From Terrabacter sp. Ter38 (GTDB taxonomy: Bacteria > Actinomycetota > Actinomycetes > Actinomycetales > Dermatophilaceae): a stretch of DNA of 64,000 bases. The translations under genes were made by a program, and so were the position numbers. Location of the stretch: NCBI RefSeq assembly GCF_024519435.1, contig NZ_JALJRZ010000001.1, positions 186,001 through 250,000 on the forward strand, read 5' to 3'. Positions 43,045 through 50,735 of this stretch are shown here, piece by piece. The number at the start of each line of letters is the position of its first letter. Positions within the stretch are counted from its first letter, which is position 1. The notes under the pieces were generated by a model. That model saw only the letters and a program-made list of their open reading frames with translations, did not search any database and was not told where the DNA came from.

Positions 43045-43779
43045 ATGGCACGCAACAAGGACGGCGACGCGAGCAGCGCGCCCCAGGAGAAGAAGCAGGG
43101 ACGACTGTCCCAGATCCGTGACGTCTACCGGGTCTCCAAGCAGGCTGACCCGCTCATCGGCTGGTTCATGCTGCTGTCGTTCCTCGTCGTCTTCGGGGTG
43201 CTGCTCGTCATCGGCTTCCTCGTCAAGCTGCCGTGGATCTTCGGCATCTTCGGGGTGCTCTTCGGCGTCCTCGCCGCGACGATCATCATGAGCCGCCGCG
43301 CCGAGCGGGCCGCCTACAGCCAGATCGAGGGCCAGGCCGGTGCCGCCGGCGCCGCGCTCACCTCGATCCGCCGCGGCTGGTACACCGACCGTGAGCCCGT
43401 CGCGGCCGACGTCGCGCGTCCCGGCGACATCAACTCGGCGGCCATGGTCTACCGCGCGCTGGGCCGCCCCGGCGTCGTCCTCGTGGGCGAGGGGCCCACG
43501 GCACGCGTCCAGAAGCTGCTCGCCACCGAGAAGAAGCGCGTCGAGCGGGTCGCCCCCGGCGTCCCCGTCACGACGATGCGCGTCGGCTCGGGCGAGAACG
43601 AGGTTCCCCTGCCCAAGCTCGCGAGCAAGGTCCAGCGCCTCAAGCCGCAGATCACCAAGGACGAGATGGCGCTCGTCAACAAGCGCCTCAAGGCCCTCGG
43701 TGGACTGCGCGCCCCGCTCCCGCCCGGCGTCGACCCGATGCGCGCCCGCATGGACCGGAAGGCGCTGCGCGGCAAGTGA
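43045..43779 (+). CDS. DUF4191 membrane protein
   Basis: A 244-residue protein with two adjacent transmembrane helices (about residues 33-80) and a long basic cytosolic C-terminal domain containing VVLVGEGPTARVQKLLATEKKR. It matches DUF4191 (Rv2219), of unknown function but consistently next to lipA and glnA1. It starts 5 nt after lipA; TATCCT at the lipA 3' end lies 7 nt before its ATG, so it might also have its own leaderless promoter. A strong hairpin follows. Confidence 0.9.
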   Translation: MARNKDGDASSAPQEKKQGRLSQIRDVYRVSKQADPLIGWFMLLSFLVVFGVLLVIGFLVKLPWIFGIFGVLFGVLAATIIMSRRAERAAYSQIEGQAGAAGAALTSIRRGWYTDREPVAADVARPGDINSAAMVYRALGRPGVVLVGEGPTARVQKLLATEKKRVERVAPGVPVTTMRVGSGENEVPLPKLASKVQRLKPQITKDEMALVNKRLKALGGLRAPLPPGVDPMRARMDRKALRGK

Positions 43780-43816
43780 TCCCGGCCGCCACGGCGGCAC
43801 GAGAATGAGGTATGCG

Positions 43817-43847
43817 GAAGGGCCGGTTCCCGGGGAACCGGCCCTTC
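43817..43847. terminator. Terminator between convergent DUF4191 and RDD genes
   Basis: GAAGGGCCGGTTCC and GGAACCGGCCCTTC form a perfect 14-bp stem with a 3-nt loop. Flanking GTATGC and GCATAC can extend the stem past a mismatch; the right flank is a GGCATAC motif (43848-43854). Confidence 0.88.
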
Positions 43848-43877
43848 GGCATACGCCGTCGGAGTGGACCAACCGCC

Positions 43878-44360
43878 TCAGCGGGTGCGGACGATGACGG
43901 TGTTGGGCACCTTGTCGTGCAGGCCGCGGCCGTCGCGGTCCCACACGACAGCGGGCAGGAAGAGGCAGAGCAGGACGGTACGGACGATCGCCTGGAGCGG
44001 CAGGACACGGTCGCCGACCAGCGAGCGCACCTGCAGGCCCATGATCCGGTGGCCGATCGTGAAGCCGACCGTGCCGACGAGCACGAGGTGCATGACGCCG
44101 AACACGGCGAGCACGACGAACCCCTGGGCGCCCGACGCCGGGGGCTGCGAGAACGGCAGCGGCACGCCGAAGAGGCCCCGGGCGATGAACGAGGCAATGG
44201 TCCAGTCGACGAGCACGCCCACGAACCGGATCCCGAAGCCGGCCACGGAGCCGGGTCCGTGCGGTGGCAGCCCGAGGTCGCGGCCTCGGTACTGCCCCTC
44301 GGCGTTCGTACGCGCGCGCGGGCCCTCGAGCCACGAGCCGAAATCCTTGCGGTCCACCAC
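43878..44360 (-). CDS. RDD-family membrane protein
   Basis: A 160-residue protein: a soluble N-terminal stretch (VVDRKDFGSWLEGPRAR), then three helices with the RDD hallmark (GIRFVGVLVDWTIASF) and VGFTIGHRIMGLQVRS. It corresponds by position to Rv2219A. Function of the family is unsettled. An open frame reaches 44546 but covers the glnA1 control region; GTG at 44360 lies 6 nt after TACGCT and is preferred. Confidence 0.87.
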   Translation of the reverse strand: MVDRKDFGSWLEGPRARTNAEGQYRGRDLGLPPHGPGSVAGFGIRFVGVLVDWTIASFIARGLFGVPLPFSQPPASGAQGFVVLAVFGVMHLVLVGTVGFTIGHRIMGLQVRSLVGDRVLPLQAIVRTVLLCLFLPAVVWDRDGRGLHDKVPNTVIVRTR

Positions 44361-44413
44361 GGGTCCAGCGTAACGAGACACGGTTCGGGCCCTTTGCCCG
44401 GGCCTGTCCATCC

Positions 44414-44451
44414 GTAACACCCGTGAAACATGAGGGTCATGGCCGAGAAAT
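44414..44451 (+). promoter_or_regulatory. Four-box GlnR operator upstream of glnA1
   Basis: GTAAC (44414), GAAAC (44425), GTCAT (44436) and GAAAT (44447) follow each other with exactly 6 nt between boxes, the a-b-a-b layout of the actinobacterial GlnR consensus. TAGTGT at 44462-44467 is a candidate -10 just downstream. This predicts GlnR control of glnA1 by nitrogen status. Confidence 0.88.
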
Positions 44452-44557
44452 CGGCAGTCGATAGTGTCGACACCGACAGCACGAGGCCGTCCCTCGATCC
44501 CTGACGCTCCGCGGAGCCAGGACCTGGCGACGACCTCGCCCCACATCAGGAGGTTGG

Positions 44558-45982
44558 ATGTTCAGCTCAGCTGACGAGGTCCTCACGTTCATCAAGGACG
44601 AGGACGTCAAGTTCGTCGACATTCGGTTCTGCGATCTGCCCGGTGTCATGCAGCACTTCAACGTGCCGGCTGAGTCGGTCGACGAGGACTTCTTCACCGT
44701 TGGTCAGATGTTCGACGGGTCCTCGATCCGCGGCTTCCAGGCGATCCACGAGTCCGACATGAAGCTCGTGCCGGACCCCGCCACGGCCTTCATCGACCCA
44801 TACCGCGCCGAGAAGACGCTGGTCATGAACTTCTCGATCCTCGACCCCTTCACGGACGAGCGCTACAGCCGCGACCCGCGCAACATCGCGAGCAAGGCCG
44901 AGGAGTACCTCAAGTCCACCGGCATCGCCGACACCGCCTACTTCGGTGCCGAGGCCGAGTTCTACATCTTCGACGACGTCCGGTTCGAGACGAAGCAGAA
45001 CGCGTCGTACTACTACCTCGACTCCATCGAGGCCGCGTGGAACACCGGTCGTGTCGAGGAGGGCGGCAACAAGGGCTACAAGACCCGCTACAAGGGTGGC
45101 TACTTCCCCGTCTCCCCCGTCGACCACTTCGCCGACTTCCGCGACAGGATCTGCCTCGACCTCAAGGAGGTCGGTCTCAACGTCGAGCGCAGCCACCACG
45201 AGGTCGGCACCGCGGGCCAGATGGAGATCAACTACCGCTTCAACACGCTGCTCCACTCCGGCGACGACCTCATGAAGTTCAAGTACGTCGTCAAGAACTC
45301 CGCGTGGAAGCAGGGCCACACCGCCACCTTCATGCCGAAGCCGCTCTTCGGTGACAACGGCTCCGGCATGCACACGCACCAGTCCCTCTGGAAGGACGGC
45401 GAGCCCCTCTTCTACGACGAGCGCGGCTACGGCGGTCTGTCCGACCTCGCGCGCTGGTACATCGGCGGCCTGCTCAAGCACGCCCCGTCGCTGCTCGCCT
45501 TCACGAACCCGACGGTGAACTCCTACCACCGGCTGGTCCCGGGCTACGAGGCACCGGTCAACCTCGTCTACTCCGCCCGCAACCGCTCGGCCTGCGTCCG
45601 CATCCCGATCACCGGCACGTCGCCGAAGGCCAAGCGCATCGAGTTCCGCGTTCCCGACCCGTCGGCGAACCCGTACCTCTGCTTCGCCGCCCAGCTCATG
45701 GCTGGTCTCGACGGCATCAAGAACCGCATCGAGCCGCCGGAGCCGGTCGACAAGGACCTCTACGAGCTGCCGCCGGAGGAGCACGCCGCGATCCAGCAGG
45801 TGCCCGGCTCGCTCCCCGAGGTGCTCGACGCGCTCGAGGCCGACCACGACTACCTCCTCGAGGGCGACGTGTTCACGCAGGACCTCATCGAGGCCTGGGT
45901 CGAGTACAAGCGCAAGAACGAGGTGGACCCGATCCGCTTCCGTCCGCACCCGCACGAGTTCGAGATGTACTTCGACATCTGA
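44558..45982 (+). CDS. glnA: Glutamine synthetase type I (beta)
   Basis: Main ammonia-assimilating glutamine synthetase, a dodecamer. 474 residues with [31 protein letters not shown], the ATP/metal region [16 protein letters not shown], and NRSACVRIP. The adenylylation site Tyr402 is present in [10 protein letters not shown], consistent with the glnE gene 5 kb away. ATG has AGGAGG 5 nt upstream. A GlnR operator lies about 110-145 nt upstream and a 12-bp terminator hairpin follows. Confidence 0.97.
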   Translation: MFSSADEVLTFIKDEDVKFVDIRFCDLPGVMQHFNVPAESVDEDFFTVGQMFDGSSIRGFQAIHESDMKLVPDPATAFIDPYRAEKTLVMNFSILDPFTDERYSRDPRNIASKAEEYLKSTGIADTAYFGAEAEFYIFDDVRFETKQNASYYYLDSIEAAWNTGRVEEGGNKGYKTRYKGGYFPVSPVDHFADFRDRICLDLKEVGLNVERSHHEVGTAGQMEINYRFNTLLHSGDDLMKFKYVVKNSAWKQGHTATFMPKPLFGDNGSGMHTHQSLWKDGEPLFYDERGYGGLSDLARWYIGGLLKHAPSLLAFTNPTVNSYHRLVPGYEAPVNLVYSARNRSACVRIPITGTSPKAKRIEFRVPDPSANPYLCFAAQLMAGLDGIKNRIEPPEPVDKDLYELPPEEHAAIQQVPGSLPEVLDALEADHDYLLEGDVFTQDLIEAWVEYKRKNEVDPIRFRPHPHEFEMYFDI

Positions 45983-46030
45983 GTCGTCACACCAGCACCG
46001 GCTGATCCCCGAGGGAAGAGCCACCCCCGG

Positions 46031-46058
46031 AACGCGGGTCCCTACGGGGACCCGCGTT
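46031..46058 (+). terminator. Terminator of glnA1
   Basis: AACGCGGGTCCC pairs with GGGACCCGCGTT around TACG (12 bp), followed by TTC, 48 nt past the stop. Confidence 0.88.
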
Positions 46059-46187
46059 TCGCGTCTCCTGAGCTCGGGGTGACCGTCTCGAGCGGGCCCG
46101 ATGGCGACGCCGACATCCGGGACGGGACCCCCCAGACCCTGGACAGCGGTGTGAGGTCGGGTCGGCCTCTCGGGTACGACTGGGTAC

Positions 46188-46631
46188 ATGACCGACGACT
46201 CCTTCGACCTCCAGCGCTTCGTCCGCGCCCAGGACGCGGGCGGCACCTACTCGGCCGCCCTGTCCGAGCTGCGGGCCGGCCACAAACGAGGTCACTGGAT
46301 GTGGTTCGTCCTCCCGCAGGTCAGCGGGCTCGGCAGGAGCGAGACAGCCCGGGCGTATGCCGTCTCGGGACTTCCCGAGGCGCGTGCCTACCTGAGCCAC
46401 CCGGTCCTCGGACCCCGACTGCGCGAGTGCGCGGAGGCCCTCGACGCGCTCGACACCGACGACCCCGTCCAGGTGCTCGGTGCCATCGACGCGACCAAGC
46501 TGCGCTCGTCGATGACCCTCTTCGAGCGGGCGGCACGCGACGCGAAGGACGCCGAGCCCTTCGCTCGCGTGCTCGAGCACTTCTTCGGAGGCCGCCGCGA
46601 CGATGCGACGACGGGGATCCTCGGCTCGTGA
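46188..46631 (+). CDS. DUF1810 family protein
   Basis: A 147-residue protein with FDLQRFVRAQD at the start, HWMWFVLPQVSGLG, and the conserved C-terminal SSMTLFERAA...FARVLEHFFGGRRDD. This is the DUF1810 fold family, unknown in function. TACGAC lies 7 nt before the ATG, a weak leaderless-like box. Its stop overlaps the MFS gene GTG by 4 nt. Both genes are inserted between glnA1 and glnE relative to mycobacterial order. Confidence 0.88.
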   Translation: MTDDSFDLQRFVRAQDAGGTYSAALSELRAGHKRGHWMWFVLPQVSGLGRSETARAYAVSGLPEARAYLSHPVLGPRLRECAEALDALDTDDPVQVLGAIDATKLRSSMTLFERAARDAKDAEPFARVLEHFFGGRRDDATTGILGS

Positions 46632-48139
46632 AGGACGACCACACCGAGGCTCACGTCGCCACGCACGAGACCGGCCGCGTGCCGGCCCCCGAGGCGACGG
46701 GGCGCCCACCGGCCACCGAGCCCGACCCTCGGCGCTGGAAGGCCTTGTGGGTGTGCCTCGTGGCCGGGTTCATGACGCTTCTCGACGTCAGCATCGTCAA
46801 TGTCGCCCTGCCCTCGATCCAGAGCGGGGTGCAGGCCACCCCCAGTGACCTGCAGTGGGTCGTCTCGGGCTACGCCCTCGCCTTCGGCCTGACCCTCGTC
46901 CCGGCGGGACGCCTCGGTGACGTCGTCGGTCGCCGCACCGTGTTCGTCGTGGGCGTCGTCCTCTTCGGGCTTGCGAGCCTCGCCTGCGGGATCGCCCCGA
47001 ACAGCACCCTGCTCATCGTCGCCAGACTGGTCCAGGGTGCGGCCGGCGGCATCCTCAATCCGCAGGTCTCAGGTCTGATCCAGCAGCTGTTCCGTGGCGA
47101 CGAGCGCGGCCGGGCCTTCGGTCTGCTCGGCGCGACGATCGGCATCTCGACGGCCGTGGGTCCCGTCGTCGGCGGGGTCATCCTCGACGGTCTGGGCGAG
47201 CAGCGCGGCTGGCGGTGGATCTTCTTCGTCAACCTGCCGATCGCCGTGGCAGCGGTGGCGCTCGCCCTGCGCTGGCTGCCCGATCCCCCGACGCGCGACC
47301 CCGACCGGCGTGTCGACGCGGACCCGCTCGGCATCGTGCTGCTCGGCGCCGGCGTGCTCGGCGTCCTGCTGCCCGTCGTCGAGACGGGGCGTGGAGGCGC
47401 GGGCGTCCCGGGGTGGGTGGCCCTCGTCGGTGCGGCTCTCCTCGTCGCCTTCCTCTGGTGGGAGCGCACGTACACACGGCGCGGCCGCAGCCCTCTCGTC
47501 GACCTCGCCCTCTTCCACGTGCCCGGATACGCCTCGGGTGCCGCGGTCGGCAGCATCTACTTCGGTGGCTTCACCGGCATCTTCTTCGTGCTGACCATCT
47601 TCTTCCAGCAACAGCTGGGCTACTCTCCCCTCCTTGCGGGGCTGGCCGTGACACCCTTCGCCGCCGGGTCGGCTCTGACGTCCGCGATCGGCGGCCGCCT
47701 CGTCAGCCGCTTCGGGCGATCGCTCGTGACGGGTGGGCTCACCGTGGTGCTCGGGGGTCTCGTCGCGGTGGACGTCGTCATCGCTGCGGTCCACGACACC
47801 TCGCTGGGCTGGTGGCTCGCCGGACCCCTGCTCGTGGCGGGTCTCGGCAGCGGTCTGGTCATCTCCCCCAACATCACGCTCACGGTCGCCCGGGTCCCGG
47901 TCGAGCGAGCCGGAACCGCTGGAGGCCTGCTCCAGACCGGGCAGCGCATCGGCACCGCAGCCGGGATCGCCCTCATCGGGGCCGTCTTCTACGCGGACGC
48001 TGCTCACGGCGGCTCGCTCGACGCGTCGAGCGCACTCCGCGTGGCTGCCGCTCTCGTCGCTGTCGCGCTGCTGGCCAGCGCCCTCGACCTGCGTGGGCGC
48101 CGGCGACGCGAACGCACGATGAGCCTTCCCGGGCGTTAG
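46628..48139 (+). CDS. DHA2-family MFS transporter (EmrB/QacA type)
   Basis: A 503-residue exporter with about 14 helices. Motif LDVSIVNVALPSIQ in helix 1, GRLGDVVGRRTVF (motif A), ARLVQGAAGGILNPQ and GPVVGGVI (motif C) are typical of drug:H+ antiporters. The cytosolic N-terminus (about 35 residues) is charged. Substrate unknown; some family members export lipids or antibiotics. GTG at 46628 is translationally coupled to DUF1810; an open frame from 46079 is rejected. Confidence 0.92.
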   Translation: MKDDHTEAHVATHETGRVPAPEATGRPPATEPDPRRWKALWVCLVAGFMTLLDVSIVNVALPSIQSGVQATPSDLQWVVSGYALAFGLTLVPAGRLGDVVGRRTVFVVGVVLFGLASLACGIAPNSTLLIVARLVQGAAGGILNPQVSGLIQQLFRGDERGRAFGLLGATIGISTAVGPVVGGVILDGLGEQRGWRWIFFVNLPIAVAAVALALRWLPDPPTRDPDRRVDADPLGIVLLGAGVLGVLLPVVETGRGGAGVPGWVALVGAALLVAFLWWERTYTRRGRSPLVDLALFHVPGYASGAAVGSIYFGGFTGIFFVLTIFFQQQLGYSPLLAGLAVTPFAAGSALTSAIGGRLVSRFGRSLVTGGLTVVLGGLVAVDVVIAAVHDTSLGWWLAGPLLVAGLGSGLVISPNITLTVARVPVERAGTAGGLLQTGQRIGTAAGIALIGAVFYADAAHGGSLDASSALRVAAALVAVALLASALDLRGRRRRERTMSLPGR

Positions 48140-48410
48140 ACCCCGCTCTCCGGCCCAGTCCGAGCGCGAGCGGCCGCGTCATATCGCACGCCGGACTGCT
48201 GTCTCGGGACCCGCACGGCGTGTCGCGGGAGCGACTTTCGGGTTGACTGGGCAGTAATCGGACAAATGGGTTAAATTGCCCACACCCGCGTTCGCAGGTC
48301 TCTGACGGCCTCTCTCCACGCGCACGGGATCACAACCCCACACCCCTCGCGCCCCACCACCATGCCTCGGCCCGGGTGGACCCCACCGATCCCCGTCTCG
48401 GAGAACCACC
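48140..48410 (+). promoter_or_regulatory. Intergenic region with a low-GC promoter-like patch
   Basis: The patch at 48242-48278 is unusually AT-rich: TTGACT at 48243 followed by AATCGGACAAATGGG and TTAAATTGCCC. TGGG...CCCA and GGGCA...TGCCC pairs could be an operator. I cannot place a -10 at standard spacing. About 130 nt of leader follow with no hairpin I can assign; a c-di-AMP riboswitch was considered and not supported. Confidence 0.3.
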
Positions 48411-49400
48411 ATGAACCACGTCCTTCCTCGACGCGTGCGGGCGCTCGGCCTGCTCATGGCAGCTGTCGCGTCGCTCGCCATCGTGTCCGCCGTGGCCCCG
48501 TCGGCCACGGCCGGCGGCGGCGCTGCCGTCGCGGTGCCCCCGACCCCGACCGGCCTTCCGGTCGCGATCGAGGGCCTGTCACCCTACGTCCCCCCGACCG
48601 GCTGCGACCTGCGCACCCGCACGGGCTCGGCGAAGCTCGCCACGTTGATCCAGGCGACCTACGGCAACACCTACGGCCTCTCGCGCCCCTGCACGTCGGC
48701 GACGACCCCCTCGTCGGAACACTTCGACGGACGCGCCGTCGACACCTTCTTCAACGTGCGCAACGCCAGTGAACGCGCCGAGGCCAGTGCCGTGCTGACC
48801 TGGCTCCTCGCCTACGACAAGGCCGGAAACCGCTACGCCAACGCGCGGCGGCTCGGCGTCATGTACATCATCTGGAACGACAAGATGTGGAGCTCCTACC
48901 GTCCCGCGGAGGGATGGCGCCCTTACAGCACCTGCGCCGACACGCCCTCCTCGGCGTACGACACCGCCTGTCACCGCAACCACATCCACCTCAGCCTCTC
49001 GTGGGAGGGCGCGAACGGTCGGACCTCCTTCTGGACCAAGACGGTCGCCCCCGTCGACTGGGGGCCCTGCCGCCCCGCTGACCTCAACTGGTCCGCCGGC
49101 CAGGCGACCCCCAACGCGACGCGGTGCCAGAGCTACCCCGTCGTCAAGGCCCCGGGCGGAGCGAGCACCCTGCTCAAGCAGCTCGTCCCCCGCTCGGGCA
49201 TGGTCCTGCGTCCCGGCATGTCCGGACCGGCCGTGACCACGCTCCAGAACGCCATCGGCGTGTCACCGGCGACCGGCACCTTCGCGTCCGCGACGACGAG
49301 CCGCCTCAAGACGTGGCAGACCACGCACGGACTCGGAGCGACGGGCATCGCCTACCCGTCGACGTGGCGCGCCCTGCTCGCCGCCAACGGCATGCACTGA
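48411..49400 (+). CDS. Secreted VanY/M15-like domain protein with C-terminal peptidoglycan-binding repeat
   Basis: 329 residues: signal peptide (LGLLMAAVASLAIVSAVAPSATA), a central domain with SSEHFDGRAVD and HRNHIHLS that mirror the SxHxxGxAxD and HxH zinc motifs of M15-like peptidases, and a C-terminal PG_binding_1-like repeat (VLRPGMSGPAVTTLQNAIGV). The Glu that precedes the HxH in VanY is not obvious, so catalysis is uncertain. Likely acts in the cell wall. ATG follows GAGAACCACC without a strong ribosome site. Confidence 0.85.
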   Translation: MNHVLPRRVRALGLLMAAVASLAIVSAVAPSATAGGGAAVAVPPTPTGLPVAIEGLSPYVPPTGCDLRTRTGSAKLATLIQATYGNTYGLSRPCTSATTPSSEHFDGRAVDTFFNVRNASERAEASAVLTWLLAYDKAGNRYANARRLGVMYIIWNDKMWSSYRPAEGWRPYSTCADTPSSAYDTACHRNHIHLSLSWEGANGRTSFWTKTVAPVDWGPCRPADLNWSAGQATPNATRCQSYPVVKAPGGASTLLKQLVPRSGMVLRPGMSGPAVTTLQNAIGVSPATGTFASATTSRLKTWQTTHGLGATGIAYPSTWRALLAANGMH

Positions 49401-49466
49401 CGCGGTCGGGCCCGGTCAGTGGGCCACCGCCGGACCCACACGGGAACGGATGTCCTCTCGGGTCGC

Positions 49467-50735
49467 TCAGGCGGCGCGGGAGGACGTCGTCGCGTAGGCG
49501 GTGTCGACGGCCGAACGGACCCTGCTGTGGGGCCACGTCGCGCCGATGAGAGCGACGAGGGCCAGACACACGCCGGCACAGATGCTGACGGCACGGTGGG
49601 GGCCTGAGTGCTGACCGACCCAGCCGGCCGCGAGGTACGACAGACCCGCGGCGGCGATCGAGACCGACCCGGCCAGGCTGAAGATGCGGCCTCGCAGGGC
49701 CGGCTCGGTCACGAGGGCGAAGGTCGCCTGCAACGGCACCATGAACGCCTGCAGCATCCCGGACACGAAGAACAGGGCCGCGACGAGCCAGATCGGCGGC
49801 TCGAGGGCGGTCAGCAGGAGCGGGATCGGCATGGCGAGGGCCAATGGCACGATGGACCGGTTCTGCTGGTGCACGTCCCGGCGACCGATGAGGATGATGC
49901 CGACGACGGCGCCCACGATCGGGGAGGCCATGAGCACGCCACCCCAGCCGTTCTGCCCGGCGATCGGCAGGGCCAGCGCCTCCGGCGCGACGATGCCGAG
50001 GCACGCGATCGCGCTCAGCGTCACGAGGCGGGCCAGGACCGGGTGCCGCGCCAGGTCGCCCGCGGCGGTCGTCAGGTCGCGCGCGAAGCCACGCAGACCA
50101 CGGCCCCGCTCGCCCGAGACGGGCCGCAGCTCGACGACGAAGAGGGTCACCAGTGCCGCGACCACGAACGTCAGCAGGTCGAAGAGCAGCCCCGTCTGGG
50201 GACCGACGAGCACGATGAGGCCACCACCGAGGGCCAGTCCGATCGCCTGGTTGAACTGCTCGGACATCGCCCCCAGTCCCACGGCACGCGCGTAGAGATG
50301 CCGGTCCTCGAAGAGGTCGGTCACGAGCACCATGTAGGAGGCGGTCGATGCCCCGCCGACGAGCTCGAGCCCGAAGAGCACGAGGAACATCAGCCAGTAG
50401 CTCGCCCCCTGGAGGACGAGCCACATCAGACCCAGCACGCACGCGGCCCGCAGCAGGTGCGACCAGATGAGGACCCACTTGTAGGGGAACCGGTCGACGA
50501 CCGGTCCGATGAGGCTGCGTCCGAAGAAGGTGGGCACGAGGCTGACCGCGAGCGTCGTGGCGGTCGCAAGCGGCGACTTGGTGCGCTCGTAGACGACGGC
50601 AGCGATCGTGACGCGCGCGATGTAGTCGCCCCACATCGACAGGGCGTTGGCCAGGAACACCGGCAGGTATCGCGGAACCCGAAGGACGGCGGCGTACGTC
50701 GGCGCGCTGTCGCCCTGCCCCTGGCTCGGATTCAC
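49467..50735 (-). CDS. MFS transporter (MFS_3/EntS-like)
   Basis: A 422-residue, 12-helix transporter. VPRYLPVFLANALSMWGDYIARV opens helix 1, followed by SLIGPVVDRFPYKWVL (motif A variant) and the ESAT-like LGAMSEQFNQAIGLALGG segment. Resembles enterobactin-exporter-type and macrolide-efflux carriers; substrate unknown. GTG at 50735 overlaps the glnE stop by 4 nt, but TAGCGT lies 6 nt before it within the glnE 3' end, so it may be read both from glnE mRNA and from an internal leaderless promoter. Confidence 0.9.
   Translation of the reverse strand: MNPSQGQGDSAPTYAAVLRVPRYLPVFLANALSMWGDYIARVTIAAVVYERTKSPLATATTLAVSLVPTFFGRSLIGPVVDRFPYKWVLIWSHLLRAACVLGLMWLVLQGASYWLMFLVLFGLELVGGASTASYMVLVTDLFEDRHLYARAVGLGAMSEQFNQAIGLALGGGLIVLVGPQTGLLFDLLTFVVAALVTLFVVELRPVSGERGRGLRGFARDLTTAAGDLARHPVLARLVTLSAIACLGIVAPEALALPIAGQNGWGGVLMASPIVGAVVGIILIGRRDVHQQNRSIVPLALAMPIPLLLTALEPPIWLVAALFFVSGMLQAFMVPLQATFALVTEPALRGRIFSLAGSVSIAAAGLSYLAAGWVGQHSGPHRAVSICAGVCLALVALIGATWPHSRVRSAVDTAYATTSSRAA

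Noticed and set aside
48140-48410. c-di-AMP (ydaO) riboswitch before the cell-wall protein gene
   Set aside because: Such riboswitches often precede actinobacterial wall hydrolases, but the conserved core segments are not present.
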